Source of the DNA: a virus
DNA length: 37,304 nucleotides
IMG/VR virus record: IMGVR_UViG_3300044631_003111
Span: 1-37,304 of that record
Direction: 5' to 3' (one strand)
The notes beneath the pieces were generated by a model. It was not told where the DNA came from and searched no databases. It saw only the letters and a list, made by a program, of their open reading frames with translations. This document shows, in pieces, positions 1 to 7,357 of this stretch (positions are counted from its first letter, which is position 1; each line of letters starts with the position of its first letter). A program made the position numbers and the translations under genes.

Positions 1-2
1 TC

Positions 3-644
3 AAAAAAATCACCACCACCAACGACGGCGGCGTCCTTTCCGTCGAAACCGCCATCGACATCCCCTGGGACGACCGCCTCACCGCCTCCTACTCCCTCGA
101 TACCGACAACTCCTCAGGCGAAATTCCCTACATCCTCCTCGACCAGGACAACCTCACCCCCATCGGCACCATACTAAAAGTCTACGACAAAGAACCCGGC
201 CCCAACTCCGTCGCCACCCCCCTCAAGTTCCTCACCGGCGAAGACCGCATCTACATCACCGACCCCGCCTACACCGGCGGCAATGTCTGGGTGAAATTCT
301 CCCTCCCCCTCCCCCGCCTCACCACCGTCCCCTATTCCGCCTCCGCCAGCTACGCCCCCGGCGACCTCGTTTTCTTTTCCACCACCGGCGACTGCTACTC
401 CGCCCGCCAAACCACCACCGGCAACGCCCCCACCTCTGCCGAGCACTGGCGCCGCCAACGCATCCCCCACTTCCTCGCCGAATTCCTCAAACTCCGCGCC
501 CACGCCGAGACCCTCTTCGAAGACGGCCAGTCCGACAAAGGCAGCCTCGCCCTCGCCCGCGGCGAAAAAATCCTCCTCGATAAAATGGACCAAGCCTGGC
601 TCCGCAAAGGCGAAGTCCGCCGCTACTCCGCGCAGTTCCAATAA
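3..644 (+). CDS. Tail/virion protein with CBM5/12-like module, 5' end missing
   Basis: The reading frame is open from the first bases of the window and ends at the TAA at 642-644, so this is the C-terminal 213 residues of a longer gene. Visible residues 111-150 have the aromatic and glycine pattern of a small carbohydrate-binding module (CBM5/12-like): YAPGDLVFF, then CYSAR, then a P...W ending near HW. Such modules are common on phage tail and baseplate proteins and are thought to contact surface glycans. The rest is rich in Thr, Pro and Asp and looks beta-stranded. Tail-fibre-like genes follow on the same strand. A virion-surface role is inferred; the exact protein cannot be named. Confidence 0.7.
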   Translation, partial: KKITTTNDGGVLSVETAIDIPWDDRLTASYSLDTDNSSGEIPYILLDQDNLTPIGTILKVYDKEPGPNSVATPLKFLTGEDRIYITDPAYTGGNVWVKFSLPLPRLTTVPYSASASYAPGDLVFFSTTGDCYSARQTTTGNAPTSAEHWRRQRIPHFLAEFLKLRAHAETLFEDGQSDKGSLALARGEKILLDKMDQAWLRKGEVRRYSAQFQ

Positions 645-682
645 CCCCACTTGACACCCCACCCGATAATAAAAGTAACCCC

Positions 683-973
683 ATGAGCAACCCCACCGTC
701 CAAATCGCCGCCCGCTCCAGTGCAGGCATCGTCCAGCCCGTCCAAGCCACTCCCGACGGCGCTCTCCGCGTCACCACCGGCTTCGCGCTCCCCCTCTACG
801 ACGAATTTGAAATCACCCGCGTCGGCTCCACCAACAACACCGACTACACCGAATACCGCCTCAGCGGCACCGCCGTCGCCCGCATCCGGTTCCAGTATTT
901 CGGCGCGAATCCCCCCACTACCGACAACGCCGCCATCCGCCGCTCCTTCATTCAATTTCCCCCCTTCGCGTAA
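683..973 (+). CDS. Hypothetical small virion-associated protein
   Basis: A 96-residue protein starting at an ATG 39 bases after the previous stop, with only a weak A-rich ribosome site. Its stop overlaps the next start (TAATG), which indicates translational coupling within the tail operon. It has no signal peptide or membrane segment. Its composition (many Thr, Arg and aromatic residues, short alternating strands) suggests a compact beta protein. I do not recognise the family. Position between tail genes suggests a minor tail or fibre-attachment component, which is inference. Confidence 0.65.
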   Translation: MSNPTVQIAARSSAGIVQPVQATPDGALRVTTGFALPLYDEFEITRVGSTNNTDYTEYRLSGTAVARIRFQYFGANPPTTDNAAIRRSFIQFPPFA

Positions 974-1245
974 TGTCCCAAATCGCCTTCGACCCCCTCA
1001 CCGGCAGCCTCATCAGCACCACCGCCCAGGTCGCCCAGCTCGACTCCAGCGGCCAGATCGCCGGAGCCGTCATCCCCGGCGACTTCGACGATGTCCAGGC
1101 ATTCCCCAGCGTCGCCGACTTCCCCAACCCCGGCATCGTCGCCCGCATCTACTTTCCCGCAGACACCAACATCCCCCACCGCTGGGACCCAGACACCCTT
1201 TCCTACGAACCCATCTCCGCCTCAACAGACGGCGGTGAGTTTTAG
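973..1245 (+). CDS. Small tail-fibre-associated protein
   Basis: A 90-residue protein translationally coupled to the previous gene through TAATG. Residues about 40-85 carry a pattern often seen in phage tail-fibre segments: FPSVADFPNPGIVARIYFPA followed by a Trp-Asp turn (HRWDPDTLSYEPI), resembling the common 'FP..G..G.IY...T...YRW.G..Y..I' module. That module usually forms a small beta unit within fibres or tail-tip proteins. No membrane segment or enzymatic motif is visible. A structural role is inferred from the motif and the neighbouring fibre genes. Confidence 0.7.
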   Translation: MSQIAFDPLTGSLISTTAQVAQLDSSGQIAGAVIPGDFDDVQAFPSVADFPNPGIVARIYFPADTNIPHRWDPDTLSYEPISASTDGGEF

Positions 1246-1287
1246 GACTAACCCCGCAGTAACAACCCAAACACCCCCCAAAACACC

Positions 1288-2088
1288 ATGCCCAATACCC
1301 TTCGCATCAAACGCCGCCTGACCGGTTCAGCCGGTGCCCCGTCCAGCCTCGCCGTCGGCGAACTCGCCTACAACAAGGTTGACGACAAACTCTACATCGG
1401 ACTCGATTCCGGTATCATCACGCTCGCCGGTGAAGGCCACTTCGCCACAAACGCCGACCTCTCCTCCGAAGTCTCCACGCTGAACAGCAGCATCAGCTCC
1501 GAAACCTCCCGCGCCACCGCAGCGGAAGCCGCCCTCGGCGTTCGCATTGACAATGTCCTCAGCAATGTTGATGGCACAGCCCTCAATTCGCTGTCGGAAG
1601 TTGTCACCGCCTTCCAGGCCGCAGACTCCAACCTCAACGGAGCCATCACCACCCTCGCCAACAGCGCCTCCAGCAACCTCAGCAGCGCCGTCACAGCCCT
1701 CGAAGCCGCCGACAGCGCCCTCGACAGCCGCCTCGACACCGCAGAGTCCGACATCAACGCCCTCGAATCCCGCGCCACCAGCATCGAAGGAGCCGCCTCC
1801 ACCCTCGCAGGCCGCGTCACCACAGCCGAAGGCGACATCGACGCCCTTGAGACCCGTGCAGGCACCATTGAGAGCGCCGCCACGGCCCTCACCACCCGCG
1901 TCTCCACAGCCGAGTCCGACATCAACGCCATCGAATCCGCCGCCACAGCCCTGACCACCCGCGTCAGCACAGCCGAGAGCGACATCGACACCCTCGAGAC
2001 CCGCGCAGGCACCATCGAATCCGCAGCCACAGCTCTCACCTCCCGCGTCACCGCGCTCGAGACCGAGATCGACGGCGGCAGCTTCTGA
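1288..2088 (+). CDS. Tail fibre: Mtd-N-like head plus long repetitive coiled coil
   Basis: 266 residues. Residues 1-45 contain the pattern IKRRLTGSAGAPSSLAVGEL followed by AYNKVDDKLYIG, which resembles the N-terminal virion-attachment domain of Bordetella-phage Mtd-type proteins. Residues about 50-262 are a long, Ala/Thr/Ser/Glu-rich heptad stretch with repeated units such as TAESDI, ALETRAG and SAATALTTRV, predicted to be a trimeric coiled-coil shaft. The protein ends soon after the coil (EIDGGSF) with no receptor-binding head, so the tip is probably carried by one of the next genes. The DNA encoding the coil is itself repetitive in about 45-60-bp units, so unequal recombination could change shaft length. 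Confidence 0.8.
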   Translation: MPNTLRIKRRLTGSAGAPSSLAVGELAYNKVDDKLYIGLDSGIITLAGEGHFATNADLSSEVSTLNSSISSETSRATAAEAALGVRIDNVLSNVDGTALNSLSEVVTAFQAADSNLNGAITTLANSASSNLSSAVTALEAADSALDSRLDTAESDINALESRATSIEGAASTLAGRVTTAEGDIDALETRAGTIESAATALTTRVSTAESDINAIESAATALTTRVSTAESDIDTLETRAGTIESAATALTSRVTALETEIDGGSF

Positions 2089-2153
2089 TCGCCCCCCATC
2101 CCCCTCAAAGCGGCAGCGCGGTCCCAACCCGCGCCGCCGCCCAGGGCCGCCCC

Positions 2154-2189
2154 ACTTAAAACTTAATTCTTAAAACTTAAAACTTCTCC
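2154..2189 (+). repeat. AT-rich short-repeat spacer before a fibre gene
   Basis: This 36-base spacer is built from repeated CTTAAAA / ACTTAA words in a strongly GC-rich region and directly precedes the ATG at 2190. A similar spacer made of CTGAAAACT words precedes the gene at 9469. The low structure may help ribosome access in place of a Shine-Dalgarno sequence. The rest of the gap (2089-2153) holds a GC-rich inverted segment without a T-run, so it is not a clear terminator. Confidence 0.5.
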
Positions 2190-2552
2190 ATGGTCCTCAA
2201 GGTCAAACGCACCACCGTCTCAGGCCGCATCCCCACCGCGAACCAAGTCGCTACCGGCGAACTCGCCTTGAACCTCGCCGACCGCCGCCTCTACAGCAAA
2301 GACCATCTCGGCGAAGTTTTTCGCCTCGCCCGCCCCCGCGACCCCAGCGACTACCAGCTCCTCCACGCCGCAGACGGCGACCACCTCTACCTCGGCCGCC
2401 TCGCCTGGGCAGACTACCCCGCCTCCGGCCCCGCCGAGGACTCCACCGCCTGGACAATTTACAAAATTACCACCAACAGCGCCGGAGATGTCCTCTCGGA
2501 GCAATCCGCAGTCGGGCAGTGGTCTTCCAAACAATCTCTCACCTACAGCTAA
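2190..2552 (+). CDS. Second Mtd-N-like fibre adaptor protein
   Basis: A 120-residue protein whose residues 1-45 repeat the theme of the gene at 1288: basic start (MVLKVKRTTVSG), then QVATGELALNLADRRLYSKD. This again resembles an Mtd N-terminal attachment domain. The remainder has beta-rich features and several Trp and Tyr (YLGRLAWADYP, WTIYKIT) but no coiled coil. Having two such attachment modules side by side suggests two different fibre or tip proteins docking on the same virion site. It is separated by only three bases from the next fibre gene. Confidence 0.7.
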   Translation: MVLKVKRTTVSGRIPTANQVATGELALNLADRRLYSKDHLGEVFRLARPRDPSDYQLLHAADGDHLYLGRLAWADYPASGPAEDSTAWTIYKITTNSAGDVLSEQSAVGQWSSKQSLTYS

Positions 2553-2555
2553 ACC

Positions 2556-3533
2556 ATGATCGCAAACGCACTCCCTCGCCCGCTCACCGCAGGCTCAGTT
2601 GACAACGCCATCCTCCGCGCAGACGGCACAGGCGGCGCGACTCTGCAAAATTCTGATCTCGTCATAGACGATGCCACCACCTCGACTCAAAACAATGTCG
2701 CAATCACCAACCAACACAGCGGGCAAACCAACTCCGCCCTCGTCCTCTCGCCGAAAGGCACGGGGGCACTAATCGCTGGGGCGAAGCCAGATGGAACCAC
2801 TGCGGGAGGTAATGCAAGGGGCGATTTGGCTATTGATTTACAGTTAGCTAGATCAAGCTCTGGTCAAGTTGCCACTGGACAGCGGTCCGCTATATGCGGA
2901 GGAGGCGAAAATTTTGCCTCAAGTTCTTATGCGGGAGTTTTGGCGGGGCATCAGAATGGGGCCTCTGGCAGCAGGAGTGCAATTTGTGCAGGTCAGTCGA
3001 ATTCGGCGTCAGGAAGTAGGTCGGGCGTTTTATCTGGGAATACTAATACAGCATCAGCAACAAGTGCTGTTACTGTTGGCGGAGAGCAGGCTGTCTCTGA
3101 TAGGTTCTCAATGCTGGCCCACGCATCAGGCCGCTTTGCAGCCAACGGCGACGCCCAGCGCGCCCGCTTCGTCATGCGGAACAAGACGACAACGAACAGC
3201 GCAGTCGAGCTATTCCTCGACGGAAGCGCCACCCGCCTCACGATCCCTTCTGGCAAGGTTGTCGCTCTTACAATTAACATCACAGGTATTTCCAGCACAG
3301 GCGCAGCAGTGGCCCACTACATGCGGCAGTATGCGCTCAAGAATGTCTCTGGCACGACCAGCGAGGTTTACGCCCCCGTTACTATCGGCACAGACAACGC
3401 CGCTGGCACATCCATCGCGCTCTCCGCGAGCGATGCGTCAGACGCCCTCATCGTGAGCGTCACCGGCACAGCCTCCACCATCTGGCGCTGGGTAGCCAGC
3501 GTCGATGCCGTCGAAATCGCATTCGGAACTTAA
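2556..3533 (+). CDS. Tail fibre with YadA-like beta-roll repeats
   Basis: 325 residues. Residues about 108-178 contain degenerate 14-residue repeats of the form S-x-S-x-(I/V)-x-x-G-G/Q-x-N-x-A-S (for example SAICGGGENFASSS and SAICAGQSNSASGS), the hallmark of YadA/trimeric-autotransporter head beta-rolls, also used in phage fibres. Residues 189-325 form a C-terminal beta-rich domain of unknown fold. The stretch at about 2760-3120, covering the repeats, has visibly lower GC and different codon choice from both flanks, suggesting an exchanged receptor-binding segment. The ATG lies right after the previous stop. Confidence 0.75.
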   Translation: MIANALPRPLTAGSVDNAILRADGTGGATLQNSDLVIDDATTSTQNNVAITNQHSGQTNSALVLSPKGTGALIAGAKPDGTTAGGNARGDLAIDLQLARSSSGQVATGQRSAICGGGENFASSSYAGVLAGHQNGASGSRSAICAGQSNSASGSRSGVLSGNTNTASATSAVTVGGEQAVSDRFSMLAHASGRFAANGDAQRARFVMRNKTTTNSAVELFLDGSATRLTIPSGKVVALTINITGISSTGAAVAHYMRQYALKNVSGTTSEVYAPVTIGTDNAAGTSIALSASDASDALIVSVTGTASTIWRWVASVDAVEIAFGT

Positions 3534-3544
3534 CCAACCACACC

Positions 3545-3784
3545 ATGAGAACATACGGCCTTATATTCGCAGACGGACGCAAGGAACTCGCCAGCATCGT
3601 GCTGGACGAAAACGACGAGCCACGCATCGACACCATCCGCCCCTATCCCTGCCCAGAAGATTGGGTAGACCCGCAGATCGTGCCCCTCGTCAAAATCGAC
3701 CAACCCGAAAGCGGCGACTGGGAACCAAAACTCGTCTGGTTCGCAGATCGCGTCGAGCGCCAGTGGATTCCAGCAAACTCCTAA
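3545..3784 (+). CDS. Small hypothetical protein after tail fibre
   Basis: 79 residues, acidic (many Asp and Glu), ending in a Trp-rich tail (LVWFADRVERQW). No signal peptide, membrane segment or known motif is visible. Small acidic ORFs directly behind fibre genes are often fibre-assembly chaperones or accessory proteins. Here that is only inference from position. The start ATG lies 11 bases past the fibre stop. Confidence 0.6.
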   Translation: MRTYGLIFADGRKELASIVLDENDEPRIDTIRPYPCPEDWVDPQIVPLVKIDQPESGDWEPKLVWFADRVERQWIPANS

Positions 3785-3796
3785 CTAAACACGATT

Positions 3797-4510
3797 ATGC
3801 CAAACGAACTCAACATCGCCCTCGCCACCAGCGGCCTCACCGTCACCGCCCAACGCTACCAAGCCGGAGCCGCCGTAGGCTCCGCCATCTCCTGCCCCGA
3901 AGTCGGCAGCACCGGATTCTACTCTGGCAACATGACCGGCACAGCAGGAACCTACCAAGTCGCCTTCCTCGCCTCCTCCGCCAATGTCGGCAGCGGCAGC
4001 ATCGTCTGGGACGGCACAGCCGAAGTCGCCCCCAGCACCCTCACCGCCGCGCAAGTCAACGCCGAAACGGACACAGCCCTTGCCGATGTTGGCCTCACAA
4101 GCACCGTTACCGGGCGCATCGACGCCGCCATCTCCTCCCGCCTCGCCCCATCCGGCACGCTCGCCACCGTCACCAACCTCACCAACGCCCCCGCCAGCGT
4201 CACGCCAGCCGACATCTGGTCGCACGCCACCCGCACCATCACCGGCGGAACGGTAGACACCCTCACCAACGCCCCCAGCGTCCCCAGCGCCACCACCATC
4301 GCCAGCCAGGTCCGCACAGAGCTCACCGCCGAACTCAACCGCCTCGACGCCACCGTCTCCAGCCGCCTCGCCTCCGCCAGCTACACCGCCCCCGCGAACT
4401 CCGACATCACCGCTATCAAGGCCAAAACCGACGCCCTCAACACCGACCGCCTCGCCCAGTGCAGCACCGTCGCCACGACCGGCTCCCAACTCGCCGCCGC
4501 CCTCAGCTAA
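3797..4510 (+). CDS. Putative tail/fibre structural protein
   Basis: 237 residues, extremely rich in Ala, Thr and Ser. Residues 1-80 form a small beta domain (LTVTAQRYQAG, GFYSGNMTGTAGTYQVAF). The C-terminal part has repeats of the type 'AAISSRLAPSG' and 'ATVSSRLASASYTAP' followed by DITAIKAKTDALN, a motif series common in phage structural proteins. This suggests a thin helical stalk. The stop codon overlaps the start of the next gene (TAATG), tying it to the lysis cassette. A virion role is inferred; no enzymatic residues are seen. Confidence 0.7.
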   Translation: MPNELNIALATSGLTVTAQRYQAGAAVGSAISCPEVGSTGFYSGNMTGTAGTYQVAFLASSANVGSGSIVWDGTAEVAPSTLTAAQVNAETDTALADVGLTSTVTGRIDAAISSRLAPSGTLATVTNLTNAPASVTPADIWSHATRTITGGTVDTLTNAPSVPSATTIASQVRTELTAELNRLDATVSSRLASASYTAPANSDITAIKAKTDALNTDRLAQCSTVATTGSQLAAALS

Positions 4511-4698
4511 TGGACCAGCACCTCGCCACCTTCAAAACCGCCCTCACCGGCCTCCTCGGCGCAGCCGCCGGGGTAGGCGGCGCGGTCGTCAGCACCCTCC
4601 CCGCCCTCGAAAGCGGCCTGCGAGTCGCCAGCGCCGGAGTCGGCCTCCTCGCCGCCCTCCTCGCCCTCCTCAAAGTCTGGCGCGACCTTAAAAAATGA
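4510..4698 (+). CDS. Holin-like small membrane protein
   Basis: 62 residues with two hydrophobic segments (about residues 10-30, GLLGAAAGVGGAVVSTL, and 38-55, VASAGVGLLAALLALL) and a positively charged tail (KVWRDLKK). Size, topology and a position ahead of a lipoprotein, a second membrane protein and an amidase fit a class II holin, which forms the inner-membrane lesion at lysis. The start overlaps the previous stop as TAATG, and the stop overlaps the next start as ATGA. A second holin-like gene lies at 4916, so one of the pair may be an antiholin. Confidence 0.65.
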   Translation: MDQHLATFKTALTGLLGAAAGVGGAVVSTLPALESGLRVASAGVGLLAALLALLKVWRDLKK

Positions 4699-4919
4699 AA
4701 CCCCTCGCCGCCCTCCTCGCCCTCACGCTCCTCCCCGGGTGCGTCACAGTCCCCATCCCCCCCTGGGGCCAGCAGCGCGGCGAAATGGGCGACCTCAAAG
4801 TCAGCGTCGCCATCAACTACACCCCCCGAGTCAAAAACCAAACCCCCGCCACCGCCTCCCAGTCCCACGCCTGGGACCAATTCTTCGCCAGCAAACCCAA
4901 AACCCTCCACGACAAATGA
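4695..4919 (+). CDS. Small lipoprotein, possible o-spanin (Rz1-like)
   Basis: 74 residues. The N-terminus is a lipoprotein signal (MKPLAALLALTLLPGC) with a clear LPGC lipobox and Cys16 as the predicted lipidation site. The mature part is short, with Pro near the start (VTVPIPPWG). In a lysis cassette this fits an outer-membrane spanin subunit that helps disrupt the outer membrane. No separate inner-membrane Rz partner is evident, though the following membrane protein is adjacent. The gene overlaps both neighbours by four to three bases. The spanin function is inferred from context. Confidence 0.6.
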   Translation: MKPLAALLALTLLPGCVTVPIPPWGQQRGEMGDLKVSVAINYTPRVKNQTPATASQSHAWDQFFASKPKTLHDK

Positions 4920-5086
4920 AACTCCTCGACCCCCTCCTCCACCAACTCAGCCAAAACTCCACCTGGCGCGGTATCATTTTGCTCGCCACCAGTTGCGGCG
5001 TCGCCCTCAGCCCCAGCCACCAAGAAGCCATCGTCGCCGCCGGACTCGCCCTCGTCGGCCTCATCAATGTCCTGAGAAAAGGCTAA
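4916..5086 (+). CDS. Holin
   Basis: 56 residues. The pattern STWRGIILLATSCGVALSP then EAIVAAGLALVGLINVLRKG matches a known small phage holin type ('STWRG...L.T..G..LSPE....I.AAGL...GLI.V.R'). Two hydrophobic helices span residues about 17-31 and 38-53, and the tail is basic. The start ATG overlaps the previous stop, and the amidase begins two bases after its stop. It likely controls endolysin release across the inner membrane. This is the better holin candidate of the two in this cassette. Confidence 0.75.
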   Translation: MKLLDPLLHQLSQNSTWRGIILLATSCGVALSPSHQEAIVAAGLALVGLINVLRKG

Positions 5087-5087
5087 A

Positions 5088-5687
5088 ATGATCCTGCGCT
5101 GGCTCAGTCGAATCTTAGGCGCGCCGTCGTCCCCGACGGCCCCTCAGCCCCCCGCCCCCAAGCCGCCCGCGCCGCCAGCCGCCGCCCCACTCCCCGTCAC
5201 CGCCGTGACGCGCCTCTACCCGCAAACGAACCGCCGCACCCCCAATGTGAGCGTCGGCCGCACCATCCGCCCCACCCACATCGTCCTGCACCACACCTCC
5301 GGCGCCTACGCAGGCAGCGTCTCCTGGTGCATGGACCCCCGCAGCGCCGTCAGCTACCACTGCATCATCGCCCGCAACGGCAAACGCACCATCCTCGCCC
5401 CCCCCACCGCCCGCACCTGGCACGCCGGAGTCTCCTCATGGCAAGGCCGCCGCGACTGCAACTCCTACTGCCTCGGCCTCGCCTGGGAAGGCGACACCTA
5501 CCAGACCCCCTTGAGCGAAGACGCCATCCTCTCCGCCGTCGAATACCTCCTCCCCATCCTCGACAAATTCGACATCCCCCTCTCGCACATCCTCCGCCAC
5601 GCCGACATCGCCCCCGCCCGCAAGAACGACTGCTCCCCCGCCGCCCAAAAGGAATTCCTCGCCGCCCTCAAACGCGTCCTCAAATGA
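5088..5687 (+). CDS. Endolysin, N-acetylmuramoyl-L-alanine amidase (Amidase_2/PGRP fold)
   Basis: 199 residues. It should cleave the bond between N-acetylmuramic acid and L-alanine in peptidoglycan. Residues 12-36 are a Pro/Ala-rich linker after a short amphipathic N-terminus. The zinc amidase domain spans about 60-199: IVLHHTSG (His68 predicted zinc ligand), SYHCII (Tyr90, like the catalytic Tyr of T7 lysozyme), TWHAG, and LRHADIAP...DCSP (His171 and Cys182 predicted ligands). All expected catalytic positions are present. No signal peptide is clear, so export probably depends on the adjacent holins. The 3' end overlaps the next start by four bases. Confidence 0.9.
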   Translation: MILRWLSRILGAPSSPTAPQPPAPKPPAPPAAAPLPVTAVTRLYPQTNRRTPNVSVGRTIRPTHIVLHHTSGAYAGSVSWCMDPRSAVSYHCIIARNGKRTILAPPTARTWHAGVSSWQGRRDCNSYCLGLAWEGDTYQTPLSEDAILSAVEYLLPILDKFDIPLSHILRHADIAPARKNDCSPAAQKEFLAALKRVLK

Positions 5688-5929
5688 GCAAGCCCGCGCC
5701 CAAAGCCCCCGCAGACCGCGAAGCCATACTCAAGCAAGCCCGCGCCCTCCTCGCCGAGCACTTTGAGCATGGCGTCTGCGTCGTCTCATGGGACGCCGAA
5801 GGCACCACCTACCATTCCGAATTCAAATTCGGCAACGACTACGCCGCCAAATCCCTCGCCAACGACGCCTCCGAAATCCTCTGGCCATGCGAGGAAGACG
5901 AAGAAGAAGACGAAGAGGAGGAAGCCTAA
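5684..5929 (+). CDS. Hypothetical acidic small protein
   Basis: 81 residues with a basic N-terminus and an extremely acidic C-terminal tail made almost entirely of Glu and Asp (from about residue 69). The middle has a helix (REAILKQARALLAEHF) followed by strands (VCVVSWDAEGTTY). The start ATG overlaps the amidase stop (ATGA). No family is recognised. The acidic tail could mimic nucleic acid or bind a basic partner, which is speculation. Confidence 0.6.
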   Translation: MSKPAPKAPADREAILKQARALLAEHFEHGVCVVSWDAEGTTYHSEFKFGNDYAAKSLANDASEILWPCEEDEEEDEEEEA

Positions 5930-5934
5930 CCCAC

Positions 5935-6942
5935 ATGAAAACATCCTGGTCCGCCATCGCCCGCGAGCAAGCCGCCACCGCCCACAAAAGCGAAGTCGAT
6001 TCGCTCAAAGCCAAAATCCAGCAATACCAGCACACCGTCGCCGATCTCGAGCAGCAGCTCGGCATCGCCCTTAGTCTCGGCAAATCCAAAATCCGCCCGC
6101 GTCCCTTGGAAGTGTCCATGACGGACAAAGCCGAAGCCGTTGCAGTGGCAATGGCCAGCGACTGGCATGTCGAAGAAACCGTCGAATCCACCAGCGTCAA
6201 CGGCCTCAACCAATACAACCTCACCATCGCAAAATCCCGCATCGAGAAATTCTTCGCCACCATCGCCCGCCTCACCGAGATCGAGCGCCACGGGGCCCGC
6301 ATCGACGATTTAATCCTTTGGCTCGGAGGAGATTTGCTTACAGGAATGATTCATGAGGAACTCGCCGAGACCAACTCCAAAACCCCCACCGAAACCCTCC
6401 TCTGGCTCCAAGAGCGGCTCCTGTCCGGCCTTGCCACACTCAAGCCCCATTTCAAGCGGATCCTCATCCCCACCAGCTACGGCAACCACGGTCGCACCAC
6501 CGTCAAACCCCGCCACGCCACCGGAGCCAAGCACTCCTACGAATGGCTCCTCTACCGCATCCTCGAAGGACGCCTCGCCGGAGACCAGCAAATCGAATTC
6601 CAAATCGCAGACCAGTATTTCAACTTCATGTCAGTCTATGGCCGCAACATCCGGTTTCACCACGGAGACGCGCTGAAATACAACGGCGGCGTCGGCGACA
6701 TCAGCATCGGCGTCAACAAAGCCATCGCCGCATGGAACAAGAGCCCCAACCGCGCCGACCTCGACATCTTCGGCCACTGGCACCGCTACCAGCAAAACTC
6801 AAACTGGCTCTGCAACGGAAGCCTCGTAGGGTATAACGCATTCGCCCTCAGCATCAAGGCGAGCTTCGAACCCCCACTCCAGACATACTTTTTGCTGGAT
6901 AAGAAACGCGGCAGAACGATGACCGCCCCCATTTACCTATGA
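5935..6942 (+). CDS. Calcineurin-like metallophosphoesterase
   Basis: 335 residues. The metal-binding motifs of the calcineurin-like phosphoesterase superfamily appear in order: D76-W-H78 (ASDWHVE), GGD at 131-133, GNHGR at 183-187, HHGD at 242-245 and GHWH at 280-283. The enzyme should be a dinuclear-metal phosphatase or nuclease. Residues about 15-50 form a coiled coil (SLKAKIQQYQHTVADLEQQL). Similar phage proteins exist, but their substrate is unknown to me. An upstream extension of the frame is open, but the ATG at 5935 is the first sensible start and follows the previous stop closely. Confidence 0.85.
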   Translation: MKTSWSAIAREQAATAHKSEVDSLKAKIQQYQHTVADLEQQLGIALSLGKSKIRPRPLEVSMTDKAEAVAVAMASDWHVEETVESTSVNGLNQYNLTIAKSRIEKFFATIARLTEIERHGARIDDLILWLGGDLLTGMIHEELAETNSKTPTETLLWLQERLLSGLATLKPHFKRILIPTSYGNHGRTTVKPRHATGAKHSYEWLLYRILEGRLAGDQQIEFQIADQYFNFMSVYGRNIRFHHGDALKYNGGVGDISIGVNKAIAAWNKSPNRADLDIFGHWHRYQQNSNWLCNGSLVGYNAFALSIKASFEPPLQTYFLLDKKRGRTMTAPIYL

Positions 6943-7343
6943 GCAGTTGGAAATCCATAGCCAAACGCACCAACTCCCTCCCGCCCGGCTGGAGTTCGCC
7001 CGACGAAATCGCCGCCGACCTCGACTGCGAAATCAACGAAGTCCCCAAAATCCTCGCCGCCGCCATCCGCGACGGCCAAGTCGAAAAGCAAAACTTCCCC
7101 TGCTGGACCCCCGGCAGCCGCCAGCTCCTCTACCAGACCGGCTACCGCCAGCGCACCCCCGGCACCAAGCCCACTCCCGCCACCGCCAGCATCCCCGGCA
7201 TCCCCGACGACCTCCTTCCGCGAGTCCGCGAGAAAATCGCCGCCCACCCGCACAAAACCGCCGGAGCCATCCGCGACCTTTTCTCCACCAACAACCGCCG
7301 CCGCCTCAGCACCGCCGCCATCCGCAGCATTTTGGCGCGGTGA
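6939..7343 (+). CDS. Putative HTH-containing phage protein
   Basis: 134 residues, basic. The N-terminal part (PPGWSSPDEIAADLDCEINE followed by KILAAAIRDGQVEKQNF) has the layout of a winged-helix unit. The C-terminal part (REKIAAHPHKTAGAIRDLF then RRRLSTAAIRSILAR) resembles another helix-turn-helix. It overlaps the phosphoesterase gene by four bases, suggesting coupled expression. DNA binding is inferred from the helices and charge. No family is recognised. Confidence 0.6.
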   Translation: MSSWKSIAKRTNSLPPGWSSPDEIAADLDCEINEVPKILAAAIRDGQVEKQNFPCWTPGSRQLLYQTGYRQRTPGTKPTPATASIPGIPDDLLPRVREKIAAHPHKTAGAIRDLFSTNNRRRLSTAAIRSILAR

Positions 7344-7357
7344 TATTATAGAAGTAG

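Noticed and set aside
1288-2552. Diversity-generating retroelement suggested by Mtd-N-like proteins
   Set aside because: No reverse transcriptase, template repeat or variable repeat is seen in the window. The N-terminal modules also occur in ordinary fibres.
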